Below are positions 1-11,000 of a stretch of 64,000 nt of DNA, one piece after another. The DNA comes from Candidula unifasciata (Eukaryota; Mollusca; Gastropoda; Stylommatophora; Geomitridae): NCBI GenBank assembly GCA_905116865.2, contig CAJHNH020006090.1:110001-174000 (forward strand), read 5' to 3'. Both the position numbers and the translations under genes were made by a program. Numbering within the stretch: the first letter of the stretch is position 1; every line of letters starts with the position of its first letter. The notes beneath the pieces were generated by a model. The model searched no databases, was not told the origin of the DNA, and was given only the letters and a program-made list of their open reading frames with translations.

Positions 1-59
1 CCATCGGTAAAGAAATGTCGGAGATGGATCATGTGGAAAAAGGCATCTTTTGGCAGCCC

Positions 60-295
60 TGCTCAGCAGTCAAAGGCAGCCAATCAGCTAAAAACAAATC
101 CGGGAGGGCAACGAAACAAATAATGATTTGACCGTTGCTGGAGATACGTCATTCGTGGTTTGTGCGATTTTCTGACAAAAAATCACGCTTTGAGTCAGAG
201 GCAACGTTGTGTGAAAATTTGAAAGCAATCGGTTCAGTAGTTTCCGAGTTTAGAGTTAACAAACTAGGGAAATTACCATTTTTATTATTATAAAT
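60..295 (+). repeat. 3' tail of the dispersed repeat also seen at 22816-25027
   Basis: The stretch around 215-250 (aatcggttcagtagtttcc, then gagttt) matches the 3' end of the 2.2-kb element near 24955-24985 almost base for base. Both are preceded by a gaaaattt tract and followed by a T/A-rich end. The window therefore opens inside or just beyond a fragment of the same family. The similarity is seen by eye; I could not classify the family. Confidence 0.55.
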
Positions 296-414
296 GATTG
301 GTCAATTTTGCAGCTTATGTTTTCGATTTTCTCAAGTACCCACGTTTTGTAGTATCCTTGAGTTAAAGTTATGTGCTGATTTCTCCCATTATCTATTTTT
401 TTTTTCAAAGTGTC

Positions 415-705
415 TGTGTATATATCTTTTGTGTTGGTACCTTTATGTCCCTCAAGATGTTATTGTTTTGTTATGTTATGATATACATAGACGAGGAATC
501 ACATCTTTTGGCCATGGCGATTGCGACACTGTATAGCAGGAAACGTTCACCCCCCCCCCCCCCACGCCCCCCCCCCAAAAAAAAACGTGTTTGTGTACAT
601 GTCGTTTGTGTTGGCACCTTTACGTCCCTCAAGATGTTACTATTATGTTTTGCAGAGGCAAGAAATCACACCATATGCTCATGGCGATTGCGAGTACCAT
701 TCCCA
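415..705 (+). repeat. Tandem duplication, period about 178 bp
   Basis: Two blocks, about 420-530 and 598-700, share the same order of words: gtgttgg, then acctttatgtccctcaagatg, then aatcacacc/aatcacatc, then catggcgattgcga. They are separated by a poly-C and poly-A tract near 549-588. The second copy ends just before the acceptor of the SRCR exon, so the duplication lies in the intron immediately 5' of the coding exon. Short open frames here follow the repeat and are not genes. Confidence 0.7.
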
Positions 706-758
706 TTTTCGAAATAAATTGATAAACATTAAACATTTGTGTCTGTTTTGTTTCCCAG

Positions 759-1058
759 GGCCTCTGGTAACACTGGTAGGCGGCAGTCGCCAGGAGGAAG
801 GCCGAGTGGAGATCTACCATAACGGTCTATGGGGATCCTTATGTCACGTGAATTTAACCCACTCGGAGGCTGATAGCATATGTCGCCATCTTGGTTTTGA
901 AGGCGGTATCTCTGCTGGGCCCGGCCATTTTGGTCCTGGGTCAGGCGTCACGTGGGTCTTCAATGCTTCGTGTCTGGGTGCAGACTCCTGCTCATTGGTG
1001 ACCTACACAGAAGAATCTGGTCACTGTAATCATGACCTGGATGCTGCAGTTCTGTGCG
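759..1058 (+). CDS. SRCR-domain exon of a scavenger-receptor-like protein (internal exon)
   Basis: This exon encodes about 100 residues forming one complete scavenger receptor cysteine-rich domain. Visible landmarks are GRVEIYHNGLWGSLC near the start, the second cysteine in DSICRHLGF, NASC and DSC in the middle, then GHC and AAVLC at the end, giving six cysteines. The acceptor is a pyrimidine tract ending tttcccag (AG at 757-758) and the donor is GTAAGT from 1059. The exon is 300 nt and in phase 1 at both ends, so it is a symmetric, shuffleable domain exon. SRCR domains are known in secreted or membrane proteins that bind microbial or host ligands. The upstream part of the gene, including any signal peptide, lies outside the window. 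The next exons are 5815-5888 and 13961-14203. Confidence in the domain is high; the full protein type is unknown. Confidence 0.9.
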
Positions 1059-1319
1059 GTAAGTGTTCATCTCCATGCGTGAAATTACATGCAGCAATTT
1101 ATTACATTTAATTGTTTGAATACAAACGGTAACGTTATCATCGTTAGATGTTAAAATTAAAACTGTGATTTTATCATACTTAGATAGTTAAATATAAAAG
1201 TAACTTTATCTCTTTTAAAAAGTTAAGATGAACAATGTCTTTTCGTTCTCACATGAGAAGGGGGGGGGGGGGGGAACTATCGAAAAGAAAAAAGAAACTA
1301 TCTTAATTAGATTGAGTCA

Positions 1320-1617
1320 GGAAAACATTAACCTTATCATTCCTAGACTTGAGAATATAAACTAGCTTTATCGTTCTGGGACATAAGAACATAAACACTA
1401 TCATTATCATTGAGGACATAAACAATAACTTATATCACAATGGGACGCGAGAATAATAACCTTAACTGTAATATTCTCAGACATAAAATTATAAAGACTC
1501 CTTTTATAATTATTAGACAAGAGAATATAAACACCAATTTATCATCCTTAGAAGTGAGAATATAAACGTTAAATTACATTATGATACGTGAAAACATGAA
1601 TATTAACTTTATCATCT
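1320..1617 (+). repeat. Decayed 5' flank of the 36-bp minisatellite
   Basis: Phrases such as gagaatataaac, ctttatc and gacataagaac recur about every 36-40 bp but with many substitutions. They grade into the regular array that begins near 1618. A poly-G run lies at about 1261-1274. Confidence 0.6.
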
Positions 1618-3458
1618 TTAGTCGTGAGAACATGAACACTAGATTTATCATGCTGAGACTTGAGAACATGAACACTAGATTTATCATACTGAGAATTGAG
1701 AACATGAACACTAGATTTATCATAATGAGAATTGAGAACATGAACACTAGATTTATCATACTGAGAATTGAGAACATGAACACTAGATTTATCATACTGA
1801 GACTTGAGAACATGAACACTAGATTTATCATGCAGAGACTTAACATGAACACTAGATTTATCATACTGAGAATTGAGAACATGAACACTAGATTTATCAT
1901 ACTGAGAATTGAGAACATGAACACTAGATTTATCATGCAGAGACTTAACATGAACACTAAATTTATCATGCTGAGACTTGAGAACATGAACACTAAATTT
2001 ATCATACTGAAACGTGAGAACATGAACACTAAATTTATCATACTGAAACGTGAGAACATGAACACTAAATTTATCATACTGAGACGTGAGAATATGAAAA
2101 CAAAATGTATCATACTGAGACGTGAGAACATGAACACTAAATTTATCATACTGAGACGTGAGAATATGAACACAAAATTTATCATACTGAGACTTGAGAA
2201 TATGAACACTAAATTTATCATACTGAGACTTGAGAATATGAACACTAAATTTATCATACTGAGACTTGAGAATATGAACACTAAATTTATCATACTGAGA
2301 CGTGAGAACATGAACACTAAATTTATCATACTGAAACGTGAGAACATGAACACTAAATTTATCATACTGAGACGTGAGAACATGAACACTAAATTTATCA
2401 TACTGAGACGTGAGAATATGAACACTAAATTTATCATACTGAGACTTGAGAATATGAACACTAAATTTATCATACTGAGACGTGAGAACATGAACACTAA
2501 ATTTATCATACTGAAACGTGAGAACATGAACACTAAATTTATCATACTGAGACGTGAGAACATGAACACTAAATTTATCATACTGAGACGTGAGAATATG
2601 AACACTAAATTTATCATACTGAGACGTGAGAATATGAACACTAAATTTATCATACTGAGACGTGAGAATATGAACACTAAATTTATCATACTGAGACGTG
2701 AGTATATGAACACTAAATTTATCATACTGAGACGTGAGAATATGAACACTAAATTTATCATACTGAGACGTGAGAATATGAACACAAAATTTATCATACT
2801 GAGACTTGAGAATATGAACACTAAATTTATCATACTGAGACTTGAGATTATGAACACTAAATTTATCATACTGAGACGTGAGAACATGAACACTAAATTT
2901 ATCATACTGAAACGTAAGAACATGAACACTAAATTTATCATACTGAGACGTGAGAACATGAACACTAAATTTATCATACTGAGACGTGAGAATATGAACA
3001 CTAAATTTATCATACTGAGACGTGAGAATATGAACACTAAATTTATCATACTGAGACGTGAGAACATGAACACTAAATTTATCATACTGAAACGTGAGAA
3101 CATGAACACTAAATTTATCATACTGAGACGTGAGAATATGAACACTAAATTTATCATACTGAGACGTGAGAACATGAACACTAAATTTATCATACTGAAA
3201 CGTGAGAACATGAACACTAAATTTATCATACTGAAACGTGAGAACATGAACACTAAATTTATCATACTGAGACTTGAGAATATGAACACTAAATGTATCC
3301 TAGTGAGACGTGAGAATATGAACACTAAATTTATCATACTGAGACGTGAGAACATGAACACTAAATTTATCATACTGAGACGTGAGAACATGAACACTAA
3401 ATGTATCCTAGTGAGACGTGAAAACATAAGCATTAAATTTATCATACTGAGATTTTAG
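1618..3458 (+). repeat. 36-bp minisatellite, about 52 copies
   Basis: The unit contains gagaacatgaacactaaat followed by ttatcatactgagacgt, 36 bp in all. The period is a multiple of three and the unit lacks stops in one frame on each strand. Open frames of about 625 residues therefore run through it on both strands (12-residue unit containing ENMNTKFI on the + strand). I treat these as by-products of the repeat, because the array sits inside an intron of the SRCR gene. Variants (cttgag/cgtgag, aacatg/aatatg, aaacgt/agacgt) are interspersed in short blocks, as expected from unequal exchange. Two 33-bp units near 1837 and 1945 lack three bases. Confidence 0.92.
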
Positions 3459-3713
3459 AAAATAAACCCCTAATTTTCAGACTGAGGCGTGAGAACATAG
3501 ACACTAATTTTATCATACTTTGACGTGAAAACGAGAAATTTATTATTCTGAGCCATGAGCAGGTGAACACTAAATTTAGAATTCTTAAGCATGGCAATAT
3601 AAACAATAGCATGCTTCACACATATGATAGCACTTATATTTTCGAATTCATATTTGGAGAAAAAAAATCATGTTCTGCTTTACACATATGCCATAAACAC
3701 AGTCTATATTTTT

Positions 3714-3992
3714 TACACTGACATATTCTCTCTATATTAATGAATATGAACATTAACTTAAGGATCATATTATATTAATCCACGTTAATTATTTATTTCT
3801 TTACGTATAAATCATTACATTGTCATATTCTCTCTATGCTCACGATTATGAACATCAACATAAGGATCATATTATGTTAATACATGCGAGTACTGTATTT
3901 CTTTATAAATAAATTATTACACTGACATTATATCTTTATACTTACGAATATGAAAACTAACTTATGGATCATTTATATTAACCCATTGAGGT
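3714..3992 (+). repeat. About 101-bp tandem repeat, 2.7 copies
   Basis: The words acactgacatattctctc, gaatatgaacat, aaggatcatatta and tatttcttta recur in the same order from about 3714, 3816 and 3917. The array lies in the first visible SRCR intron. Confidence 0.65.
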
Positions 3993-4154
3993 ATAATACT
4001 ATCCTCAACTCCATCTATTAACAAAGTGATTGGGTGGCCAAACATTTTAGGACCATGTGTCACATTTAGAATTATCAACCTGGTTGTGGTCACATAGAAT
4101 AAAAGCCATTATAAACATAAGGGCTAGGTTTTCTCATTACCTGATATGTGTGTG

Positions 4155-4600
4155 CTGTTACGTTGAGTTGATTCAAGAACCGACAACACTGCACTCGGCG
4201 CATGCCCATAACTACTCTGTTCCCATCTTCAGCAGCCAATGCAGTGTCTGATTACACGTCGGTCTTGCCTTTCCTCTGAAAGTCGAGTATCGGCCAGATC
4301 CCCTCGTCACTCCAGGCTGCATTACTCTCACCAGACGGTGATCCATTTGCTCCTCTAAATCGTTCATCTGTTCCTATAAGGCTTTGACCAGCTCTGAATT
4401 ATTATGTATCAGCATCCATTAAGTTGTGCAGAGCCAGCCAGTCTGTCCGCTTGTTCATTCCCCAACACACTGGCATAGCCCGGAGAAAAGATCCATACAA
4501 TGCTGCTGGCCTGTGACCTCCGAAGCGAAGCATGCTACTCTGCACGACTTATGCCTTTCCTAACCTTCCTCTGCATACTTGCTGAGTCAGTTACAATCAT
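4155..4600 (-). pseudogene. 3' end of an RNase H-bearing LINE, antisense copy 1
   Basis: On the minus strand this is the C-terminal coding end of a non-LTR retrotransposon. It matches five other copies in the window (about 5990-6720, 8885-9170, 13325-13615, 27375-27720, 50095-50815). Recognisable pieces include the region encoding the segment around GHAGVLGNEQADRL (near 4450-4490) and the common 3' end near 4170-4200. It is 5'-truncated and broken by frameshifts. It does not encode a working protein. Confidence 0.7.
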
Positions 4601-4619
4601 GATGTTTGTTTACATATTT

Positions 4620-5395
4620 TGTTTTCTAACCAGCGGAAAGCCATCAATTTTTTTTTTAATTTTTTAAAGACCGCTGACATACAGTGTCTCCTATTTTCTA
4701 AATGTGTTCTGGTTATTGTTGCTTACGTTATAACATTTTTGGATGTCGATATATATATATTTGCTTTTTTTTCCCTTTAGGTATAAGAAGTTATGTTTCA
4801 GCTATTCTATGAACCCAACAGTGAGATTATAAGGAATTGCTATTTCAGCTTCGCAGGCCAGTAAGAATTGCTTGTCGTGCCAGTTTTGGCAAGCGCTTCA
4901 TAGTTTGCCCACTTTGGATTAAACCCATATGACCCCACCAGATACTAATTTAAGATAAAACCACCTTGTTGATTGTTGCCATCTTTCCCGTCTTTCAAGA
5001 GAAAGTGTTTGCTGGACTGCATGGAGTCATTAAATTCACATCTGATGGTGATTGCCGTTGTGACTAGCAAGAGAAGACAGTCGCATTATGACACGTCTTC
5101 CACAAATAGAGCATAACATTTTTCGGCTATAGTTGTCATGCCATGTATTATCCTTTATTATACAAGGCTGCCTTAGCTACCTAAGCAATATTACCCTGTA
5201 GCGCAAATTATAATTACTACTATATTTTACCTGGTGTTTTTTAAACCAGACCTATATGAGCTGTGGCTACATCATAGTGTACATTTTCGCATTAATGTTC
5301 TTTCCGTTCTACTCCTTAATTACACAAAAAGGAGAAACAAAAATTATTATTTGAAATATAGCGATTGTTGATCTCAATTCTCTGGACGTCTCTTC
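4620..5395. other. AT-rich intronic sequence, nothing recognised
   Basis: No open frame, repeat match or RNA gene was seen here. Confidence 0.5.
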
Positions 5396-5577
5396 TTTTT
5401 CTTCTTCTTCTTCTTCTTTTTCTTCTTCTTCTTCTTCTTCTTCTTCTTCTTCTTCTTCTTCTTCTTCTTCTTCTTCTTCTTCTTCTTCTTCTTCTTCTTC
5501 TTCTTCTTCTTCTTCTTCTTCTTCTTCTTCTTCTTCTTCTTCTTCTTCTTCTTCTTCTTCTTCTTCTTCTTCTTCTT
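5396..5577 (+). repeat. (CTT)n microsatellite, about 180 bp
   Basis: This is a near-pure CTT run, a homopyrimidine mirror-repeat tract. The poly-Leu and poly-Lys frames over it are artefacts of the repeat. Confidence 0.98.
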
Positions 5578-5814
5578 GTCTCTACTTCTGGAAGAGATCT
5601 CTAGAACGTGCATTTCTGTTCGCTTCGTATATAATACTTTTCAGTGTGTCTGATATTTCTGCGGTCCATCTTCTGCGTGGTCGACATCTGGGTCTGTTAC
5701 CGTGCCTATACTTTGCAATATTGAATTATATGTGCAATAATTTCCTAATTATAGATGATTTTTATTAAATATGACTTCATCATCGTATTCAGCATCATGT
5801 TCTGGTAATTTCAG

Positions 5815-5888
5815 ATCACATGCTGAGAATCGTTTCCTCGAATGGTTCCACAGATACCAACGAGGGAAGGCTAGAGATCTATCATAAG
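5815..5888 (+). CDS. SRCR exon: first half of the last SRCR domain
   Basis: The acceptor ttctggtaatttcag ends at 5814 and the donor GTACGT starts at 5889. Entering in phase 1, as the upstream exon requires, the 74 nt read through without a stop and give an SRCR beginning: LRIVSSNG, then NEGRLEIYHK. It leaves in phase 0, which fits the exon at 13961. The joined reading continues IYHK-NAWLPVCADGW, the normal SRCR core. A minus-strand open frame overlaps this exon and is a shadow. I am confident because splice sites, phase and domain continuity agree, although the exon is short. Confidence 0.85.
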
Positions 5889-5989
5889 GTACGTACTTCA
5901 GGGAAGTTCCAGGGAAACCACTGCCGTGTTTGTCGGCGTCGACAACCAGGAACATGTATAGTTCTCAGGTTTTTATAACCACTTTATGA

Positions 5990-6720
5990 CCTTCGCTCCA
6001 ATGTTGAATAAGAATCGACATCATTGCATTTGGGACACTACCAAAAGCGCTCTGTCCTCATCTTCAGCAGCAAGCGAACCGTTCTAATTCCGAGGGTACC
6101 ATTAACTGTCAGATTCTACATCCTTCCCGCCTTTCCCTTGAGTGCTGAGCCAAATCCCCTGATAACCTCCTGCAGCGTCATTCATCTTAGACCGTATGAT
6201 CTATTTTGCATCCGCACTGTTCACTCGCTCTCAAAGGGCCCTCACACCATCTAAGTTGTCATACATCAATTCATCTCTAAATAGCGCAGAACCGACTAGT
6301 TTGGCCATCTGTCTGCTCGTTTCCAAACACACCAGCATGACCTGGAGAAAAAATCTAAAGAACGCTTTCTAACTGGGATCTCTGGAGTCATGGTGGCCAC
6401 TCTGCACGGAGCGCGCCTGTCTGCACCTTTCTCAACATACTCTGTGAGTCAGTTGCAATGAAGACATGTGTGTACAGCTGATTCTCCGTCAAGCGGAAAG
6501 CAGCAGTAACAGTCTCCACCGCCTTTCTCATACTAGACGTTGTGATATCATATATCAGGCTTTGTTGTGTCCATTGCGATGTCTATTCGCTTTTTCTATG
6601 AACCCCTATAGCCTGCCTTTACCTCTCAACACAAAGCCATCTGTATAGATAATCATATCAACTGATTGGGGATTGTCATGAATTAGTTGTTGAACGTCTT
6701 ATTCTGCAGCACAAGCTGGC
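5990..6720 (-). pseudogene. RNase H-bearing LINE 3' part, antisense copy 2
   Basis: The minus strand shows the start of an RNase H domain (IIYTDG near 6640-6660) and the downstream C-terminal region shared with the other copies. The common 3' end lies near 6010-6035. Stops and frameshifts interrupt the frame. RNase H in LINEs of the I/R1/Tad/jockey-related groups removes RNA from the RNA-DNA hybrid. This copy is truncated before the reverse transcriptase. Confidence 0.7.
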
Positions 6721-6966
6721 TAGTCCCTGCGCTCACATGAAGTGATTAGAGCCCTACACACGTGTGATTCTTTGACTTCGCACGAATGGATTTAAACAGT
6801 GATGTATATTTTGTAACAAAATCAAAAGGTCAAAGCAGGTTTCGTGTGTTTACCGTATACTGATTAACCTCCGTTATATGTTTAAAGAAAGTATAAGATG
6901 CAAAAGTGATGAAATCAAAGTACAAATCAGTAACGCAAAATACCATTATCGCACAGGCTGTTTGGC

Positions 6967-7125
6967 AAATAAAAGTAAAGTCCTCTTTTCTACGTTGGCA
7001 GGCGTTTTGGGCACATTGATTAAGACCTATATATTAAAGACCAATTGGAAATTGGTGGGTGATGTGGCCAACATCACGCTAGCCGCCTTTACCTCCCGGG
7101 TGCCCATTCAAAGCTGGTTCAGTTT
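6967..7125 (-). mobile_element. SINE A fragment (tail and body)
   Basis: The antisense body words of the family are present: agacctatatatt, agaccaatt, gggtgatgtggccaacatcac, and gccgcctttacctcccggg. The tRNA-like head is missing or unrecognisable. Nearby short open frames are incidental. Confidence 0.6.
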
Positions 7126-7566
7126 AACTGCAGACGATCTGACAGAAGTGAGCACTGATTATGACAATGGTGTGGAGTGTCGGCGATTGAGTAGCATTGA
7201 CAAATTTCCCAGCATAAGACTGTAAATTCTGCAGGTGGCTTTCACATTCCTTTAAATGTTTTTCAACTAAAACTAACTGATTAAGTGTGGACATTGATCT
7301 GCCATCACTGTCACAGATGTCTGCAGATTCAGAATGGCTGAAATCAGCAACCTCCTGACTTTATGAATGAGAGATCAGACTATGGTAGGTGTTAAGTGAA
7401 TTAGGCATAAAGCAGAAATTTACTAATTACGAAACAAATTAAAGCCAAATTCATTAAGAAGCCAAACAAACGTAGGACATACGATACTGAACATTTCGAG
7501 TGAATATTTCTTATTCACATAAAACGGGAAGAGAAAAAAAAAAAGTTAGCAAAGTATTCAAATCCG

Positions 7567-7692
7567 CTTGTGTGTGTGTATATATGTGTGTGTGCGTGTG
7601 TGTATATATGTGTGTTTGCGTGTGTGTATATGTGTGTGTGTGCGTGTATGTGTGTGTATATATATGTGTGTGTGTGTGTATATATGTATATT

Positions 7693-7735
<43 letters not shown>
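7567..7735 (+). repeat. Compound TG/TA microsatellite
   Basis: The tract is alternating purine-pyrimidine (tg, ta), about 170 bp long, with a purer TG run at its 3' end. Confidence 0.95.
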
Positions 7736-7737
<2 letters not shown>

Positions 7738-8030
7738 GGTGGGGGATAAATGTAATTTTGTATGAGACACTACCATTAGGATGTAAAATATTTGGCTTTC
7801 ATATACTCCAGGTCATCCGATATGAGGTAGGCTGGCCATTTTTTTTCCCACTCGTCGTCCCTCCCTCTCCTCCCTCTTTCCACGGACAATTCCCACAATA
7901 TGCTGACAAGTGTCTGTAGCCTCCTCACAAACCTCACGTTTTATCAGTCGGGATTTTTCAATCGCACAGGTCACTATACCACTGCATGTATAGAATGATT
8001 GTGTGGTAAAATCTTCCCTTCTTCTCTTGT

Positions 8031-8276
8031 ATGGAAAGCCGTGCACCTCTCAACTTCTACATTCCGGATGTTACCAGACAACACACGTGCAAACATTTCA
8101 AGGAAGAGTTCGCGTTTGATCACGACACAAGAAAATCTGATTACATCTTCCGCTGTAAACACACCGATTCTGTCTTCAGAATTCGGGACTTTGGTTCGAG
8201 GACCGGCGCTCGCAAACGCTTCATGTCGAAAGAGGAGCTGTGTAAACATTACATCTGTCGTCAGCAGTGGAAATAA
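8031..8276 (+). CDS. Unassigned coding-like stretch, 81 codons, possible terminal exon
   Basis: The frame reads as a believable protein: charged and aromatic, four cysteines, with segments such as FKEEFAFDHD, IFRCKHTDSVFRI and FMSKEELCKHYIC, ending QQWK and a stop. Its base composition is more GC-balanced than its surroundings. An in-frame TAA lies shortly upstream. A pyrimidine-rich tract (about 8008-8030) followed by AG just inside the ATG allows it to be a 3' terminal exon rather than a whole gene. AATAAA overlaps the stop (8272-8277). Its acceptor phase (2) does not match the neighbouring SRCR exons, so it is not an obvious alternative SRCR end. I do not recognise the family. It could be a nested gene, a TE remnant or chance. 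Confidence 0.4.
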   Translation: MESRAPLNFYIPDVTRQHTCKHFKEEFAFDHDTRKSDYIFRCKHTDSVFRIRDFGSRTGARKRFMSKEELCKHYICRQQWK

Positions 8277-8361
8277 ATACCTAACGCCTACATAGGTTTA
8301 TCCAGCAGATTATAAACTCAATGGCTGGTTTGAGATTTGATAAATAAGAGATAGACTTGCA

Positions 8362-8560
8362 TTGCCGTTACATTTCACGGTGGTACGATTTGGTTTTACC
8401 ATGTATCAGATCACTAGCTCCGTGTGTGGGTTCTGGGGCCCCTTTATGGGGAAAACAAGAACAGACCCACTGCCTCCTAAACATGCGTGTTATAAGAGTC
8501 GACTTATCTGGCAGCTTCCTTTGAATTTGCAGTGCATTTGCCTGAGAGTTAAATACCAGA
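8362..8560. other. Unassigned intronic sequence
   Basis: Short frames exist on both strands, but there is no domain and no repeat match that I can name. Confidence 0.4.
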
Positions 8561-8561
8561 A

Positions 8562-8740
8562 GTCTGCATACATATAATCCAGATCTGTAAAACAGATGTG
8601 CACGCAACGCTCTGGTTCTGGAATTAAAGTCCAGAAGTAGAGGGATAACCAGAACTTTTCGCTGGAGCTTACAGCCAGTAAATGCTAAGGTGAAGAAGGT
8701 AGCTAGCAAATAGGTCTTCAGACATCAGATGACTGCCAGT
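8562..8740 (-). mobile_element. SINE-like family E copy
   Basis: Read on the minus strand this matches the copies at 26020, 57580, 61080 and 63490. Shared words are gctgtaagctccagcg (cagctgtaaactccag elsewhere), ggttatcc/gttgttcgtcc, ctggactttaattc, ccagaac and gttttacagat. Confidence 0.65.
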
Positions 8741-8884
8741 GATCAAACTCGAATTAAAGTAAAGAGCATCCCTTAACATGACCACAAAAAGAGTCGCCGT
8801 GTACTGTGGATTGGTTCATAAGGTGGCTGTGGCAGGCTTTTGACTGGAACCGATGACGGTAAACTGGTTTTGAGGTTGCTCAGA

Positions 8885-9170
8885 TGTTGAGTTGAGTTAA
8901 GTCAAGAACTGACATCACATCACTCGGGGCATTTCCATGCTTGCTCTGTCCTCATCTTCAGAAGCCAGCGCAGTTTCTATACTGATTTACTGGTCACAAT
9001 CTGGTTATACGTCCGTCTAGCCTTTCCTCTGGGAATAGTGAGCAGGCCAAACCCAGGTGCCTCATTCTCTCCAGGCCATAATAATCTTCTTTCTCTACTG
9101 ATTCTGACCACATCTGCCATGTGATGTATGCTCATGTTTTTATAGAAATAGAGGCTCCTACCGTGCCATC
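8885..9170 (-). pseudogene. LINE 3' end, antisense copy 3
   Basis: It carries the shared 3' end (aagtcaagaactgacatcac near 8900) and C-terminal coding remnants of the RNase H LINE. It is shorter than copies 1 and 2 and heavily mutated. Confidence 0.65.
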
Positions 9171-9244
9171 CTGATGACTGTGTACTCGAGAGTATTATAT
9201 CCAGTTTCTCATTGTTTCTTGCATGGAGCTACCACAGAATAAGT

Positions 9245-9528
9245 AAAAAAAAAGTAAAGTAAAGGTCCATTTTGCACGCCTTAAGGCGTATAGGGCAAAT
9301 AGGGCTAGACCTATATTTTTATAGACCAATCGGCACAAGATGGGTGATGTTGTCAGTATCACGCCAGTCGCCTTCACTTTCCCGGGACTGCACCCGGTAC
9401 CCACTCAAAGCTGGGTCGACCTGAGAGCCAAGGTCATTTTTGAAAAAAGTCCGGCTCCGCCAGGGAGCGAACCCTCGACCTTCCGATCCGCGGCGAGCGT
9501 CTAGCCGCTCGACCACGGCAACTTCCCT
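9245..9528 (-). mobile_element. SINE A, near full-length
   Basis: Read on the minus strand the element runs from a tRNA-like head (A-box-like tagacgctcgcc region, B-box-like gttcgctccc near 9460-9475) through the family body to its 3' end near 9250 (ccttaaggcg, cctttactttact). It is about 280 bp. Confidence 0.8.
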
Positions 9529-9559
9529 ACCACAGAATATATGTTAGAAAAGGAAATTG

Positions 9560-10490
9560 AAATAAACTGGAAGTTAACTCATAACGTATGCTACAAAATC
9601 AATTTTAACGACTTGTCCAACATCAGAGGACAAACGGTTAAGCACACCAGGCTCTCATGCCCGAGAACCAGGTTAGAATCCTCGATGAGGATGTCGGATT
9701 GTTTTCCCTGTTGGCGGTATAAATAAAATTCGTACATGGTCAGTCCGTAAGGACCGCACTAACCATAAATCCTCAACCTGAAAGATCCCCCCCCCCCCCC
9801 TTTTTTTCCCCATAACTCTACTAATACAAGATAAAAACAGTGTAAATATAGGCATTATTTTCAGTTTTTGGCATACTATCAAAAGACTTATTAAGTGATC
9901 ATGATTTGCTACAAAGGAAGCAACTTCTATAAAATATGGATGAAAGCCATAAAATAGTTAGAAAGTGATTGAAGAGACAAATATATAACAGTATTTGGAC
10001 ATACCGTGAAAAGGAATACATTCAAGGGAGGTGACAGTTGACAAATGACAAGACTGGAGTAAAGATAGCAACGGGAAAACAATAAGACTTCGCGACGTGG
10101 ATATGGCCGGACAAGAGCACTGACCTAATTCGAGATTCTGGTGATCGTGTGCGATGGCGAAAAATAACTGCTTACCATTATCCGCTGGGAACATGATGAT
10201 GATGATGATTTAAAAGCACGGGATACGCTATTTACGTCAATGGTACTTACATACGTTGTCTGTAAGAGCACATCCTAACTTTATTAAATGATCCACAAAA
10301 ACACAAAACGTCCGTGTTGTTTATAGTTCAAAGTCAATGCTCGACCTTTAGAGAAGCAGTTGCAATAATCAGAGAACTAATTCAGTTAATTACCTTCCTT
10401 TCCTAACCTATGCGCATTTCGGCGTATAAACAAATGACTCATCTCTATGGACTCATTAACCGTCCAACGTCTGTTTCAACACAAGACTAT
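9560..10490. other. Mostly unassigned intronic sequence
   Basis: It contains a possible tRNA-like fragment near 9630-9690 (accaggttagaatcctc resembles a B box), a poly-C/poly-T junction at 9787-9807 and a (GAT)n run near 10194-10208. No gene was seen. Confidence 0.45.
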
Positions 10491-10499
10491 ACGTCTATA

Positions 10500-11000
10500 T
10501 GAAAAACGTACGTTTCCTGAAGTAATGTGTGCGTCATGCACACCGTGTCGATGATGTCTTTAAGTAATGTGCAGCTAGTACAGGCGTCTTGATGTAATGT
10601 GCACTACTTGATGACAATTTGGATGTTCTAATGTATCATATGCTACGTGCAGACAACATCGGGGTCTGAAAGTTATGTGAGCTGCATGCAGGATGTCTGG
10701 GTGTTGTAAAGTACTGTATTCTAATGCATTCATTGTCAAATTCTCTGAGAAGTATCAATTAATACAGACGGTCCTGACTGTTTAAAGTAACGTATAGACA
10801 GTATCAGTGTCTTGACGTTATGATTAATTGTACATACAATATTGGTGTCTTAGAGTCATGTGTACCGATACAGACATTTTTGTTGTTTTACAGTAGTAGT
10901 GTAGTAGTAATACAGGTGATATCGGTGTCTTGGAGTAATGTGCCCTACATGTAGACAATTAAAGTGACTTGAATTAATGATAGGCGCGTGTAGAAAATAT
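10500..11000 (+). repeat. Decayed minisatellite, unit roughly 40-60 bp
   Basis: Variants of gtgtcttggagtaatgtgc followed by ctacatgcagacaatatcgg recur at least nine times with many changes and uneven spacing. This looks like an old tandem array no longer being homogenised. Confidence 0.6.

Larger units (their letters stand above)
1059..5814 (+). other. Intron between the first SRCR exon and the split SRCR domain
   Basis: It is bounded by GTAAGT at 1059 and a tttcag acceptor ending at 5814. About 40 percent of it is the 36-bp minisatellite and its decayed flanks. It also contains a 101-bp tandem repeat, one antisense LINE tail and a CTT microsatellite. The phases of the flanking exons agree without needing another exon, but a small unrecognised exon cannot be excluded. 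Confidence 0.7.

Noticed and set aside
1618..3455. CRISPR-like regular array
   Set aside because: There is no distinct repeat-spacer alternation; units are contiguous and similar throughout, and the DNA is eukaryotic.
1574..3458. Two overlapping open frames of more than 620 codons, one on each strand
   Set aside because: They are produced by a 36-bp unit whose length is a multiple of three, lie inside an SRCR intron, and are present on both strands equally.
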